This document shows, piece after piece, positions 26,337-39,478 of a stretch of 64,000 nt of DNA. Source of the DNA: Rachycentron canadum. Lineage: Eukaryota > Chordata > Actinopteri > Carangiformes > Rachycentridae. The stretch is from the NCBI GenBank assembly GCA_038496675.1, contig CM076669.1, positions 13,651,036 to 13,715,035 of the forward strand, written 5' to 3'. The translations under genes and the position numbers were made by a program. Position 1 is the stretch's first letter. Each line of letters opens with the position of its first letter. The notes beneath the pieces are model-generated. The model was not told the DNA's origin and ran no database searches. It worked only from the letters and a program-made list of their open reading frames with translations.

Positions 26337-29300
26337 AATCAGCAGCAGGCTGTCAGGACGCCCAGTGTTTCCCTGTCACTTAGAGCTGCAGGAAACAGTC
26401 TCTTGAAATAATCTTCTCTAATCATCCGACTCTCAACTCTCACACTCAAAACTGTCCCCGAACAACTAGATCTACCCTGAGAGCAGCTTCAATGTTCTAA
26501 TGTTAAGTGGTTATGAAATAATAACTGTAGAGTAGCCAAGGTTACAGCATCACCGGTGTCAGGCAGAGAATCAGACATGATTTCCTGTGGCCCAGATGTT
26601 TTGATATAAAATTTTTATTTGAGCAGAAACTACCTGCTGTTGTCTCCTGTCTGGCTAGAAAATTGTTGCCAAACTGCAGCGACTGTGTTGCACCATTTCC
26701 CCTCAGAGGACAAAGCAAGAATAAAGTCACCATCCACAGGATTGTTTGATTTTTCAGAGACAACAGATTGGACTCAGACTGGGTCAACATGATAATAACA
26801 AGAGGGGTGCCTGTTGAGGGGGGGGGGGAGACCATCATCTGAAACAATTTAAAAGGAAACTACAGGAGAAGGGATAGATCTGTCTGTGCATTTCAAAATA
26901 AAGTGACTATTTCACCTGCTGATTTACATCACAGCATTTCACTGTGATTTCAGCCGCTGTGATAACAGAAGTCAGGACGGACTTCTCAGAAGTTTGACTT
27001 TTGATTTGATAAGTTCACATTTTGTCAAGCTCTGAAAGGTGCAAGAATGATTGGTAAAATCTTGTTTTTCTATCTGATAGGACCAGTTTACAGATGATAG
27101 TAGATATTGTCAGACGTGACCTGTCAGTCCCACACATCTGATCCAATGCAGCTGCCTTCAGAACCTTTCAGTCTGAATCAGTTCTGTAAACACAGTCGCC
27201 AGCTGAATCAACACCTCTGACACAGAACCAACAAAACCTGAGTAAACTGCAAGAAGCTTAAGAGTCAAATTAAGATGCAGAGCTGTTGCGTTGAATTAGA
27301 TTAAGATGCAGGAGATGTGTCTGATCACTGAGAAAATTAATTGTAGCACAGACTCCAAAGGCTTGATCCAGATGCATAGATGGTGTATAGACAGAAAAGC
27401 CCCAATTGTGGCATTTACATTATGTGCAGGTGACCATGAATACATGTTTTTTTATTTTTATTTATTTATTTTAAGAGCAAACCAAGTAAGATACATTGGA
27501 TAGTCACACATCCTGTTGTCCCAGAAAATGAATATTCTTTCCCAGGACACAAATCGTCCTGGTTTTTGTGGAAATGCACTAATTTAGAATTTTATGGTTT
27601 TAAATAAAAGCCCATTGGTTTCTTTGTTATGTTGAGGTGGGTGCGAGTAAGAGTGTTGGTTTAAAAAAAAAAGCCCTGGGTATATGTCCAGGTGTAAACC
27701 ATGGCTCGACATCTGAAATGTGAAAATGCAAAATAAAGAGCAGATGCAGACTGTAATATAAAACTCCAGGCTACAGGCTCCAGCTGCCCTGTGACCCTGC
27801 ATGGGTAAACTCTATCAATGATGAATGGATGAATAGACTTTACCAAAATTTGCAAATTTATGGAACTTGCATTCATTATTATCATAACTTTTGCTGTTAC
27901 TATAGCAAAAACAGTTTGACAATTCATAAATGGAAATAATTGTTTGTGCTCAATGTTTCCTTTAGCATTGCTTAATGTTATAACCTCATTATTTATTGAT
28001 CTGTAAACTAGTCTCAACAAATTAAACAGGACAATCTGTTTCTTTTTTGATGGTATTTTTTTGATCATGCCTGATAACATGGCACAGTTTTTGACTGATG
28101 GATTAAGGTGTCTTCACCTATTTATGGCTAATTGTGGGAGTGAAAATGAGGCTTGTTCACACACAACTGATTCTCAATATTTTTGAAAACGCCTTTACAG
28201 CAGATGAGAAGTGTGCGGATGGATATTTCTGGTTTCGTGCACACACACTTTTTGTCATGGATCTTGAGAGATTTATGCATGTGAACAGCTGTGGGCGGCA
28301 GTGGATGTGGACCACATGCTTCTATACACACTACTCCACACAGACCACTCCATAATCAGACCATCCACAGAGGGCTAATCCATGGTCCATGGTCCATGTG
28401 ATGAGTGAGCTGCCTGCAACCACTCATAGAAAGTCCCCTTTTCTGTGTCGTTGATTAAACACCTGTAGCTGCATCACACAACCACAGCAATGACACACAC
28501 TGCATGTTTAGTCCACACACTCTGTTCTGGGCGCTACACAACTCGACACGTGGACATAAGAGCAGCATTAAACATTTAACTCTGTGGATCAGTTTGGACC
28601 TGGAACAGTGGATAATATGAAGAGTGATAAACATTCACACGGTGAAATATCTAAAGCAGCTGGACAAGCTCCATCACATCTGTCAGGACTTTTCTACTAA
28701 GAGAAAAGCTCCTAAGATAATAGGTTAATATGAGTTAATATAAGGGCTGAGTCATAATTAAAGATCGGCTCAGAGCTGAGTGTGGACACCTTCATTAATT
28801 ATTGAAATGTTTCCATGAGACACTGGGCTCAAACGGACATTTTCCTAAATCTTAACAAATCCCCAAACCCTGTTCTGTGTCAGTTTGAAGATGCTGGGGA
28901 TGTTTTTTTTTTTTCCTTTGCATAAATAAGGACCGACATTTTAGAAGTACACTATTTTTATTTTTTTATTTTTATGCTATGTGCTTAAAGACATAAATGT
29001 GTTGTCCAATATGCAGAGGAGAAGAAAGGAGAAACATTTAAATGAATTAACATAAAATCTAATTGTTTGCAGCTCCAACCTACAGCTGCCTGTTCTGAAT
29101 TATTCTTCCTCAGTCGAACCATCCATCTCCAGCTCCACGCCACTGCCACATTAGTTTACTATACATCATGCAGAGAGAGATTACTGTTAAAAGTTAAGAA
29201 AAAACAGTCAATAAAGTAAATTTTAACCACAAACAATAACTGTCCCTGATCCTGTGGAGGGTGTGGTCTAAGTGGCGAAGGCAACACTGAAACCTGAGGC

Positions 29301-32300
29301 AAGTTTGGTTTGGCCTATAGATGATTTGTGCTTTGCGTCACCAGCCTCACCAGTGCTCGGCTCCTGTTACCTAGCTCCAAGCAACCTTGACAACACATGA
29401 CATTTTTCCGCAAAATAAACTTGGTTTTAAGGCCTATGGCTGTCATATTATTTTTATTTTATTTATAGTGGTTTATTACCTGTGCACAGTGAACCTCTGG
29501 ATGAGTCGGGACACGAAGGATCCACCCAGGAAATCAAGGTCATATTTTTCAGCCTCATTTGAAGCTTTTTAAATGGGACCACCTAGTCGTGCCGCTGTGA
29601 TGCAATCAGTCTTCACATGCAGCCCCCGAATTGGGACACAGCTAAAGTGACATAAAACAGAACAACTCAAATCAGACCAATTTACAAATGTATTTCAACT
29701 GCTTTCTCATTTATGATGCAGGAAATGAAAAACAGAGGTGCAGTAAAGGAAAACTGTAGAAATTTGATTTGATCTGCATGAATCAAATGAGGCAGCAGTT
29801 CAAGGCTGCACCGCTGGCTTCAATACAGTCAGTGACAGATGTGACAGATGTGCTGTGATTTCAGTTTGAACACGAGGTAAATCCTCAGGTACCGTAAAGC
29901 ACAGTTCTTCTGATGCTTGGTGCTTTACCTCCACACACACTGTTGTTTGGTCCATCATTCAACAAAAATATCAGCGCACACTCTTTTAGCACGTTCTTGC
30001 ACAACACTGCTGCTTTGCGGTGATATCTGTGGGACACTGCCAGCTTGGCCGACAACGAGTCACTGTTTGCAGACAGACGCTTAAAAGACACAAGGCTGTT
30101 GTTACACAATCATAGTTTATTACTGATGTCATCACTTACACAGACAGAGGAAGTGTTAGCAAATACCTACTGAAAGGTGGTCAGATTTAAATCATACTAG
30201 CTGAAAACAGTTGTGGGAACGCTGTTGTTGTCCATCATTGACCAGATGATGTGTTTTCATTTACACTGTTGTTGTCTAGAGTCTGAACTCTGTGATACAC
30301 AAACAGAATCAGAGTGACTTTCATAGTCAAAGAAAACAGGACTGGATCCAGCTGTTAACAGCTGGTTTGATCTGTTTGCACCTGTTACAGCTCTGGTGAA
30401 CTTCAGCCGTCCTTAAAGTCTGAATGATGAATGTGGTTGTGTATGTCTTTGAAAATCACCCTGAACATCTGCTGCCTGACACATCTTTTCATCTGGATTT
30501 GAAACGACACTTTGTCACAAATGACCGATTAAACAAAATCACAATTCGTGTGAATATTTGCGATGCATACAACATACCGACTTGCTCTTCATCTTGGTCA
30601 ACTTGTGATGTAAAATCCCCTGTAAAGAACATGATACTCTACAAATTAACATATAGGCAAAGTTCACCATTGTGTTCCACTACGAGCAGTACAATGTCAG
30701 AGTAAATCCTGTCGTCTGGTAAGGCTAATCACATGGAGTCCTTCAGAGAGAGGTGTTGACTGATCAGTTCATTTAATAGGATCCACTCCTCTTCAGATGT
30801 CCAGAGAGTTCAAGAAGAAGCATTCAGACTTTTCCAAAGACAAGCTGCAGTTCAGAGGAAAGGAAGTCTCTATTTACAGAAAGGTCCTGCATTATTCTCT
30901 TTTCCTTTGATGATCCGACAAAGACCAGATCTGTTGATTCACCTGTGAAGAAGAAAATTGAGTTAATAGGAAATCATCAGAGCAACAGCAGCATGTGAAC
31001 GCCACCTGTGTTTTAATTGAGATATATATGTATATAAATATGTGTGATTAATAAAATTCAGCATAACCAACAGAAAACCCAATAACAATGACATGAGACT
31101 GCCCCACTCTGACAGACATGACAAAATGATGAAAAAAATATGCATACATTTTCCTGGCCAGGCAAACAGTTGCCTATTTATCACACACCAACATTAGCCT
31201 TCATCTGAGTTGTGTTTCTGTTCATCTGACCAATGGTACAACAGTATTTGTTCTGTTTTTAGATCAGGCTTTGTTCTCAACAATGTCCAAGGGAAATATC
31301 TTTTCAGTTTTTTCACTTTGGCTGCTGGTGCTAAAATCCTCCATAGAGCGGAAAACTGAGGGGAAACTGCAGAGTTGGTTAATTCTCCTTGGGTTCACCA
31401 TTTTTTGTCGCCTCTCACAGTAGAATTAAATTATTTATATAAAAATATAGACTGTGGCAATTCGCTCTGAGTACCATGAATACTCTTCATGAAAATGTGT
31501 TCATTAGTTGATACTAACTAAAAGCTTGTTTAATTTTCAATTAGTTCTACATCATGTTTACTTACTAATAATTGATTAAACTTTATAACGTACCTTTCAA
31601 AGCCAGAGTTGTAAGGTGCTGTACAGCGCAGTTAAGAAAAATACAAAAAAAAAAACCCAGACAAAAAACAATTTTGTAAAATAATGTCAGGACATTATTT
31701 TTATTTAAAAGCAACTTCAGCTCCTTAGCAGGCACCATAAATTAGCTTCTTCACATCACCTCCACAGGTCAAACGTCTTCTGACTGGGTCAAAGGTCAGA
31801 ACCACCTGAGGGATTCTGCCAGGTTCAGTATCATCCCAGTACCTGATAACAGACCTACAGTATACTGGTCTGAACCATCAGCATATTGATCTATCAGTTA
31901 GGTTGTTATAGGTGTTCAGGATAAATGATTCTGCGGATTGGGTTTGTGCTCCACACTCAGTTTTTCTCTCTCTTGGTTCGATGCTGTCAGATACTCTGAA
32001 GACCTCCATTCTCCTTGAGATTAAATTGCCTGTCATGAGGCTCGGTGTCTGACTGGCAGCTCCTCAGCTCTTCCAAAAGTACATTCTGGAAAAGGCTCTT
32101 GAGGAACATAACATAACAACCTTCATCACGACGTCCGCTATCGATTCCAGCCGTCTGTCAGCTGCCGCGTAGGTTTGACGGACTGAGGGAAAGCCGCCGC
32201 CGAACTTGTTAGGCTCCATTATCGATGCTGAACTTTTGAGAGGAAACAGACAGCTCTGACAGCCTGGTTAGATTAATTCATAAATGGATCGTCTGACACT

Positions 32301-33582
32301 GAACAGGGCAGAGCAGCAGCACGGCACTGCACTACAGCGTCATATAAATCATTCTCAATTATGCAGAAAAGCAAAACAATCCGGAAAACCATCAGGCCAT
32401 CACTTCACAAGAAAACCAGCATAATCATATAAACACGGGGTAAAGAGTTTCCATCAATCCAGGTAGTTGCAGCACTTTGCTAGTGGCTGAACAGGCTGCA
32501 ATAAATTCCTCCCCTTACAGAGTCATTTACATTCTGAGCTGTCACTGTGATTAATGTGGGACTAATTTGAGAATAATTCCACACTGAACCGACAAAGAGC
32601 CGAGTGTCTTCCTGTCAGGGGAGAATGTCTACAGAGATGGATATGCTCTTGGGGGGGTGTCATTAATAGTGTTTGAATGAGCGTCTGAAACAATGCTAAA
32701 AATACAGACAGGAAAACCAAACCTTCAGTGGGTGTTGCGTTCGTTTAATTGGTGGCTGACAAGTGCTAATTTAACTGGAAAAGGATTCATTTCCTTTTAG
32801 TGCCTGAAGTAAGGTTGGCTGAAAGATTTAACACAGCAGGTGCATGGGCTTGTGTTTGTGTAATTCAGCCGTGTAATTGGCACACTGCGGCGACCTTCTC
32901 AGCAATATGTTTTGTGTTGTAACTACCAGGTTTGGGATTTTCACAGAAGAGCTGTTTTTTTTTTTTTTAAAAGCTGCACTAGGCAAGTTTTTTTTGAATG
33001 TGAGAATCTGCCTGTTAAATCAGCAAAAACAGAAAGCGGGGACACTGCAGTCACCTCCACCCAAATGAAATTTACTGTCAGAGGTAATCAAAACTTAAAA
33101 TGACTGTTCAGAAGGGGGAGCTCAGTAGGAGAGGTGTCACTCCACATTAATTTTAATGGCAGCATAGGACTTTAGCGGGAAGGAGATGGTAGGAGGAGAG
33201 AATATACAGGATTCATTTGTCAGACACTCCTCCTTATTATGACATCCTGTTGGTCTGTTGCTATCAGCAGATGCAACCTGCAACACACCCACAGGACAAA
33301 CAATACTCTGAGAGGCATCAAGTCTGCTGTCACTGAATATTCGATCTGCTCACTTTTACTGCCCCAAGCGGCAACGAGAGTCGAGACTTTCAGCTCTGAA
33401 AGTTTGAAGGATCCACCACCCAGAGGTTCTGTGGTGGGACCCAAGTGGACTCATCAGGCAGTTTGGACGACAGGTCTCCTGTCAAAGCGTTCATTTTCTT
33501 AGATAATCCTTTGACTGGTTAAGAGCAGTGTTGTCTGATTTTAGCCCATTTTGACATCAGTGGGCAAATGATAAAAACTTCT
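26337..33582. other. Non-coding stretch, nothing firmly recognised
   Basis: About 7.2 kb without a supported gene. A short piece at 31575-31630 (CCTTTCAAAGCCAGAGTTG, then GGTGCTGTACAG) resembles the tail of a common fish retroposon. The segment 32500-32780 is repeat-free and could be a conserved element. A GGT-CCAT short tandem occurs at 28380-28398. Confidence 0.4.
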
Positions 33583-34000
33583 TATATATATAATATATAT
33601 ATATANNNNNNNNNNNNNNNNNNNNNNNNNNNNNNNNNNNNNNNNNNNNNNNNNNNNNNNNNNNNNNNNNNNNNNNNNNNNNNNNNNNNNNNNNNNNNNN
33701 NNNNNNNNNNNNNNNNNNNNNNNNNNNNNNNNNNNNNNNNNNNNNNNNNNNNNNNNNNNNNNNNNNNNNNNNNNNNNNNNNNNNNNNNNNNNNNNNNNNN
33801 NNNNNNNNNNNNNNNNNNNNNNNNNNNNNNNNNNNNNNNNNNNNNNNNNNNNNNNNNNNNNNNNNNNNNNNNNNNNNNNNNNNNNNNNNNNNNNNNNNNN
33901 NNNNNNNNNNNNNNNNNNNNNNNNNNNNNNNNNNNNNNNNNNNNNNNNNNNNNNNNNNNNNNNNNNNNNNNNNNNNNNNNNNNNNNNNNNNNNNNNNNNN

Positions 34001-34043
<43 letters not shown>
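33583..34043. repeat. (TA)n microsatellite containing a 395-base assembly gap
   Basis: TA repeats stand on both sides (33583-33605 and 34001-34043) of an unbroken run of N at 33606-34000. The gap very probably contains more TA repeat; its true length is unknown. Open frames drawn through it have no meaning. Confidence 0.95.
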
Positions 34044-34053
<10 letters not shown>

Positions 34054-35401
34054 TAATTTTTCTTTTGCAATTATCTGGTTAATGTGATGTGTAACATCAG
34101 ACAGAAACAGATTATTTGAAATGAGTAAAGTACACAATACAAGTTATTTTCCTTGGATTGTCTAATTTTTCCACAATTATTTCATCAGAATAATTTGAAA
34201 GATTCAGTAAAAGCAGCACCAATCAGAGGCTTTAAAATCCTCCTGAAAGCACAAACCTTCCAGAGAATTTTTTTTTTTTTTCCCCTTCACTGTATATTTG
34301 TTTGTCTGCTCAGACTGAAATGTGAGTCTGGTAAACTATCAAATTAAAAAAACAAGTGTAAACAGCAGTACTCTGTACACACCAACATTAGATCTTTACA
34401 CCACAGGGATAAGAGTGAATGAAGTATCACTCTGTTTGGTCTGTTTGCGTCACTTTCTAGGATTTCTGTGTTTACGAGTCCAAAAGAGACGATTTCAACT
34501 GTTGCATCTTGCTGCCAATGGAGGCTTAAAAACGTACGAGCGCAGCAGGTCTGTTTGAAGTAGCTTCTTTCCCACTGTGTGCTGGGCTTCGCACCGTGTT
34601 GTTCACGTTTTCAAAAGGTGACTGCATTTCTGATGCAGAGCGATAGAGGTCACTGGAGCTGGAGGTTCTTAGTGCATATGGTGCCGTTTTCCTAGAACTC
34701 AGTGCCCCCCAACTCCCCCCAACCACCACCACCACCACCAACCTCCCACCCCCCGCTGCTTCAGCCCGCAGAAAGATTCGAAACCGAAGAAACTTGTTTC
34801 TCTCGCTGAGTTCAAAGGTGTGCGATATGACTCCTGCTGGGTGATGTTGATGCTTTGAACAGGTTTTTGTTGTCTTTTTTGGACTGTACACGTCCCGTCT
34901 CTGGAGGACTGACACTGCTGGGAAATGTGGTTAATAATACCATTTGACACGTCTGTTTAATGGGGAAGGAAACACCGCACAGTAAATGATATGAAAATGT
35001 TCTGTTTGTACAATGAATTAATAAGATGCAGTAATGATCCCCGTTGGGAGTTTCTGTAGTTTTCAATTGGATGTTCTGTCCACAAGAAAAAACACAAATA
35101 AAACTATCGCAAAATAATATTTAAAAACCAGATTGATTACCTGGACTCTGCTGCGAAGCGTCTGACGTTACCAAAGCTGGTCTCTGTCCGCAGAAATCTT
35201 TCCAGCCATCCATGTTACAAAGAAAGAAAAGATATGTTCAGCTTTAAGATCTCATCAAGACCTGATAAATACCAAAATCTATTTCCTTCCTTTATTATCA
35301 CCAGACATCTAAGATTGTCTCAGAGCCCAGGACTCCTAAAAGAAAAAAAAGATTATATTTTTCCCATTCTGAGGTCCCGACAAGTCCCTGAATCAATAGC
35401 C

Positions 35402-35436
35402 CCAGGCTCCAGGCTCCAGGCTCCTGGCTCCAGGCA
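35402..35436. repeat. Five tandem 7-bp CCAGGCT units
   Basis: Units are CCAGGCT three times, then CCTGGCT and CCAGGCA. They lie about 390 bases beyond the donor of TAFA2 exon 3. Confidence 0.9.
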
Positions 35437-35824
35437 GGTGTGGGCAGTTTAAATAATTAAGTACATGGAGAGAGACAGAACTGAAGTCCACGGGTCGTCA
35501 TAACAGTGAAGGATACCGGCATCGTGTTACCACGTTAAAAGCAAGTAATTGGAGTGAGTAATTGGCCAGTTTGGCTGCTCAAAGTGGCCTGAAAGTGCTA
35601 AGGAGACATGGCAGCCCATTGATTACAGGCCCCCAGGGGTCCAAGCAACGCCTGCAAACATTAGCTGTTTTTTTTTTGTTTTGTTTTTTTTTTGGGTAAA
35701 GGCGGGGCAGACGACTATAACAGAAGCCACGGCCTCTTGACTTTGAGGAGTTGCAGAACGCGCGGTCAGACTCAACAGGTTCGAATAAACACCAAGTTGT
35801 GGAAAGTTTGTCTCTTAAACTTAC

Positions 35825-35949
35825 CTTAGTGGTTTTGATCTTGTTCCCTGTAGCGCAGCTCCAGCCCTTCAGATCAGGAAGGACTTTGCATTCCTCCCCA
35901 TCAAGGCACGGATGCATCTGACACCACCACTTCTGCGCCACTATCGAGG
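35825..35949 (-). CDS. tafa2: TAFA2 coding exon 3: second cysteine-rich block
   Basis: The exon completes a split alanine codon from exon 2 and then encodes 41 codons, starting SIVAQKWWCQMHPC and ending GNKIKTTK. It contains the other four family cysteines (WWC, HPC, EEC, WSC) and the conserved segment GEECKVLPDLKGWSC. The acceptor AG is at 35950-35951 and the donor is AAG|GTAAGT (GT at 35823-35824), a perfect consensus, phase 0. Joined with the other exons it gives about 127 residues against about 131 for mammalian TAFA2, so only a few C-terminal residues are missing; in relatives these are short tails such as VTH or VTR from a tiny last exon. Reading through the donor gives a long unrelated tail and is unlikely. 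The C-terminal KIKTTK resembles TAFA1 and TAFA4 as much as TAFA2; exons 1 and 2 carry most of the paralogue assignment. Confidence 0.95.
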
Positions 35950-38239
35950 CTAACAAACAGGGAGGTCAAAAAAACGTCATTGTCCATAGCAGTCATGTTC
36001 ATTTCACCAAATAATGTCCAACTGTGTTAAAATAAAACTTGAAGAATAAAGTGACGTTACTTATTTTCAGCCATTTTTTTGTGTTGCTTTCTGTAGGAAT
36101 AAGTGCGGTTTACAATATATATCCTCACATGCATGTTCTTTAAAGGCATATTATTGTTATCTGACATCTACATTAGCCAATGTTAGCTTCAGTGGTGAGC
36201 ATCAAGCAGTACAAAGCTAAAAATTCGGACGATCTTGAAATGGAATTGATGTCTCTACACTTTACTGCCCACTTGTGGTGGCTGCAGGGTATTGTCTCTG
36301 AAAGCTAGCTTGACTACCAGCCGTTGGAACTATTGTTGTTATTTTTGTGGGTGTGAACGTGTCCTGTTGACAAAGACGAGAGCTTTGCAATCGGATAGCA
36401 AACCAACCTCTGAGGTTTGTGCATTGAGGATAATCCTGGACTGTTATTTAATAAAGCGATGCAAGATCAAGATTAATACCATTTCTCCACCAAAATTGCT
36501 TAGTGTACCTACAGTTTTTCAACATGTGCAAACCCACTAATGAAAGCCCACTGACCCCTTTTCTACTGCCAGTCAAGTTTGCCTTTGTGTTCAGATTGAG
36601 GACGCACAATTGTGAGGAACAGTGTCATTACATGCACTCACAGATGCAGGGGAGGGTAAGTGAGCCGCTAGCCGCCATGTAAACTGTTAAAACTGAAATA
36701 TCTCGTCTCCAGGTTGGTGCTCCTGTAAAAGCCTCTGCGAGACACTTGGATCAGTGTGTTTTTAAGAATTATTTGGGATCTTTAGCTCACTCAGAGCGCC
36801 GTGGAGCCGCGTTGTCTCTGCTTTAACAGCACTGTGTCGGAGGCGACGGGTGCGTGTCTGTGCTCTGAGATGTTACTGCAGGACAGGGAGCGAAAATGAG
36901 CACATTCACCCAGGTGTTGTGTTTACGTTGATGCCGAGCAGAGCCCATAAATACCTGACTCTACTGCAGATTGTAGCCATTTTCATTGCCAACAAAAGCC
37001 TGAAGTTAGTGGGTCTTTAGTGGGTGTTTTTTTTTTTTTTTTTTATAAATTACATATTATAAAACATGATCTTTCACATTTCCATGATGCTACGATCCTG
37101 AAATGAGGCGTCCTCTCCAACACCAATCAAATCATCACAGTTGTCTCATCAGGCCGTGTCACATTTTGACAGCTGTCTCAGGTAAGTGATGTAACATTTT
37201 CTTTTTGACTGGCAACACTCACTAAGTCTATTTTGAGCCTTGTCACACACACATGCATGTGTTGAAGATGGGAACTGACTCCCGCCCTGTGAGGTGAAAA
37301 CCTTCAGCTCCTCCGTCGGTACCATGAGAGAGCATTAAGCTTCTGCTGCCCCTTCGTGCCGTACATCATTTAAACTTGGCGTATTACAGAGGTCATTATC
37401 TTTGTTCCACATCCCCTTCCACCAGCATTAGTGTTCTTCCTAATGAAGAGGTGGTTATTATAATCCACACATAACACAGGAACCTCGCTGGAGTAAATTG
37501 CACCGAATGGATCCTTTATGACATGAGGGAATCACTTTGTATCTCACAGCCGTGGTTGAAGCAGCCGTGTGGTGTAACAAGTGCATCAGGTCAACTGCGA
37601 ACAGATGGTGGTGGTGGAGCAGCAGCTATTAAAAAGCCACAGAGGTTTCTGGTGAAATGAAATGGGAGTATTGATAACCAAACATACATAAAGTGCAGGA
37701 GATCCATTTCACTGAACAGTTAATGATGCTTTAAAAACTCAAAGGCTAAAAACATCTGGGAGCAAAAATAGACTCACATTTTTATTTTATCCTATTTATT
37801 GTAGCTGTAAAAATTGCGTGCATGGCTTTAGTTTGACCTTAAGCTCTTACTCATAAATGGTCAGACATGTTTAAAGGGCTCACAACTCAGTGCTGTTAGA
37901 TGACCAGTGCGAGCTGATGTATCATCTGTTTTACATTTACAAAATCTTGAAAAATAAAAAGTCATTCATCTTTTAATCACATGTTAAATTGCCTTAATTA
38001 CATCCATGTGCCAGCAGTGAAGATTACAGCCTGAGTGTCTTTGGATAGTGGCCAAAGCGTATACAGTGACATCGTCTAGTTCAAAAAGTACAGCAGATTG
38101 TCACTTGTAATTTAGCTGTTGAAGGAGCACACATCAAATCCAGTTTAGTCTGCAATTTGAACGTTACTTTTTATGCTGATGGTGGATTTTTGTAATAACT
38201 CACAGTTTAAATGCTCTGCCAAATCCATTTTGACCATCT

Positions 38240-38632
38240 TTACAGGTCCATTATTGTGTAAAGTCTCATTTGATTATAAATCCGGTGTAGGTTCTATATT
38301 AATACTTTGTGATGTCACAACAAAGCAGTCACCACCCTCAGCCATGCACCATCCAACCTTTATCAGGATTTGGTTTCTCTGAGTGTTTACCTGAAATCTC
38401 CTATATTTTAATGGATCACTCAGAAAAGTCAGCCAATCAGAAGAGAGGCTCAGATTATCCCTTCTGATTGGCTGACTGACGTAGAGCTCCACAAAGAACC
38501 CAAAGAGAGATTTAAAACTAAACTGAAATGGTTTTTGGTCCATAAAACCACAAATTATGTATCTTCTTATATATTCTTATATCAAGACTTCAAACAAAAC
38601 ATCAGATGAAATGTAAAATATGGGACCTTTAA
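38240..38632 (+). mobile_element. TTAA-type miniature element, copy 3 (internally deleted)
   Basis: This copy has the conserved TTGATTATAAATC and AGGTTCTATATTAATA segments near its head and a well-kept tail, ATATGGGACCTTTAA (to 38632). A block present in copies 1 and 4, from the GTGAAAGTATCAAAGGTC segment through the AAAACCAGC segment, is absent. It lies in the intron between TAFA2 exons 2 and 3. Confidence 0.75.
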
Positions 38633-39450
38633 AATCTGTCTCTTGTAACACCTGCCCTCCTGATAATTTTCTGGACAAACCCTTTAAGACCACAATAGGA
38701 AACCAAAGCTTGTCTGACTGTCCACATGTGACCTTATCAAACTTATTCAGGAAAAGGTTATGGCAACATTTTAGGTTTATTTTGATGCTGAGTGTAACTT
38801 TCTCCATGTGTATGTGAACTTTATGACTCAAATAGAGCAGTGAATGAAGAATCACTCAAATTCTTATTTAAGTACAAATGTTACGTAGTTAAATTTACCT
38901 TAAATACTTCATGCCACTTTATACTTAGGTTTATTGCAAACTTTTAAAACCTATGATCACTTGAAAAAATGTTATAAAAATGCTTTGAAAAAATCTCAAG
39001 CTCCACTTCTAACAGTAAAATGCATCAGAAATAATATTCAAATTATATAAATTATAATTTTTTAATTTAACCAATATAGTGTTTTTTTTTATTTCAAGCA
39101 GGTGGCTGCAATAATGGAGCACTGGATATTGTGGCACTGCAGCTTTGTAGGTCATCAGCTGATTTCATTAATCAGGGAGAAATGAATCCATCAACTAGTG
39201 CTGATCTTACAGTGACTGCAGAGGCATTATGGGGCATTTCAGTTTTGCCCTTTATAAGAAAATCATGGCCTAGCTGACACGCAGCAGTTTCCCCCTGTCA
39301 ATGATGTAATTCTGTGATACAATCTGTAATTTCCCTTCACTAGACCAAGGAGCATAAAAAGTAAGATATAAGGTTTGTGTACATTTATTAGTGTTTTGTC
39401 TCATCAGCACCAACTAGAAGCTGCATTCAAGTCAAACATCTCCATGTGAT

Positions 39451-39478
39451 TGAGACATTTCCATTGAGACATTTCCAT
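39451..39478. repeat. 14-bp tandem duplication
   Basis: TGAGACATTTCCAT is present twice in a row without mismatch. Confidence 0.9.

Noticed and set aside
33541..34137. Long open frames across the gap on both strands.
   Set aside because: They consist of N-derived X residues and translated TA repeat.
35579..35824. Long open extension of the exon 3 frame beyond KTTK.
   Set aside because: It begins exactly at a perfect GTAAGT donor, bears no resemblance to TAFA C-termini and includes a T-rich low-complexity stretch; intron read-through is the simpler reading.
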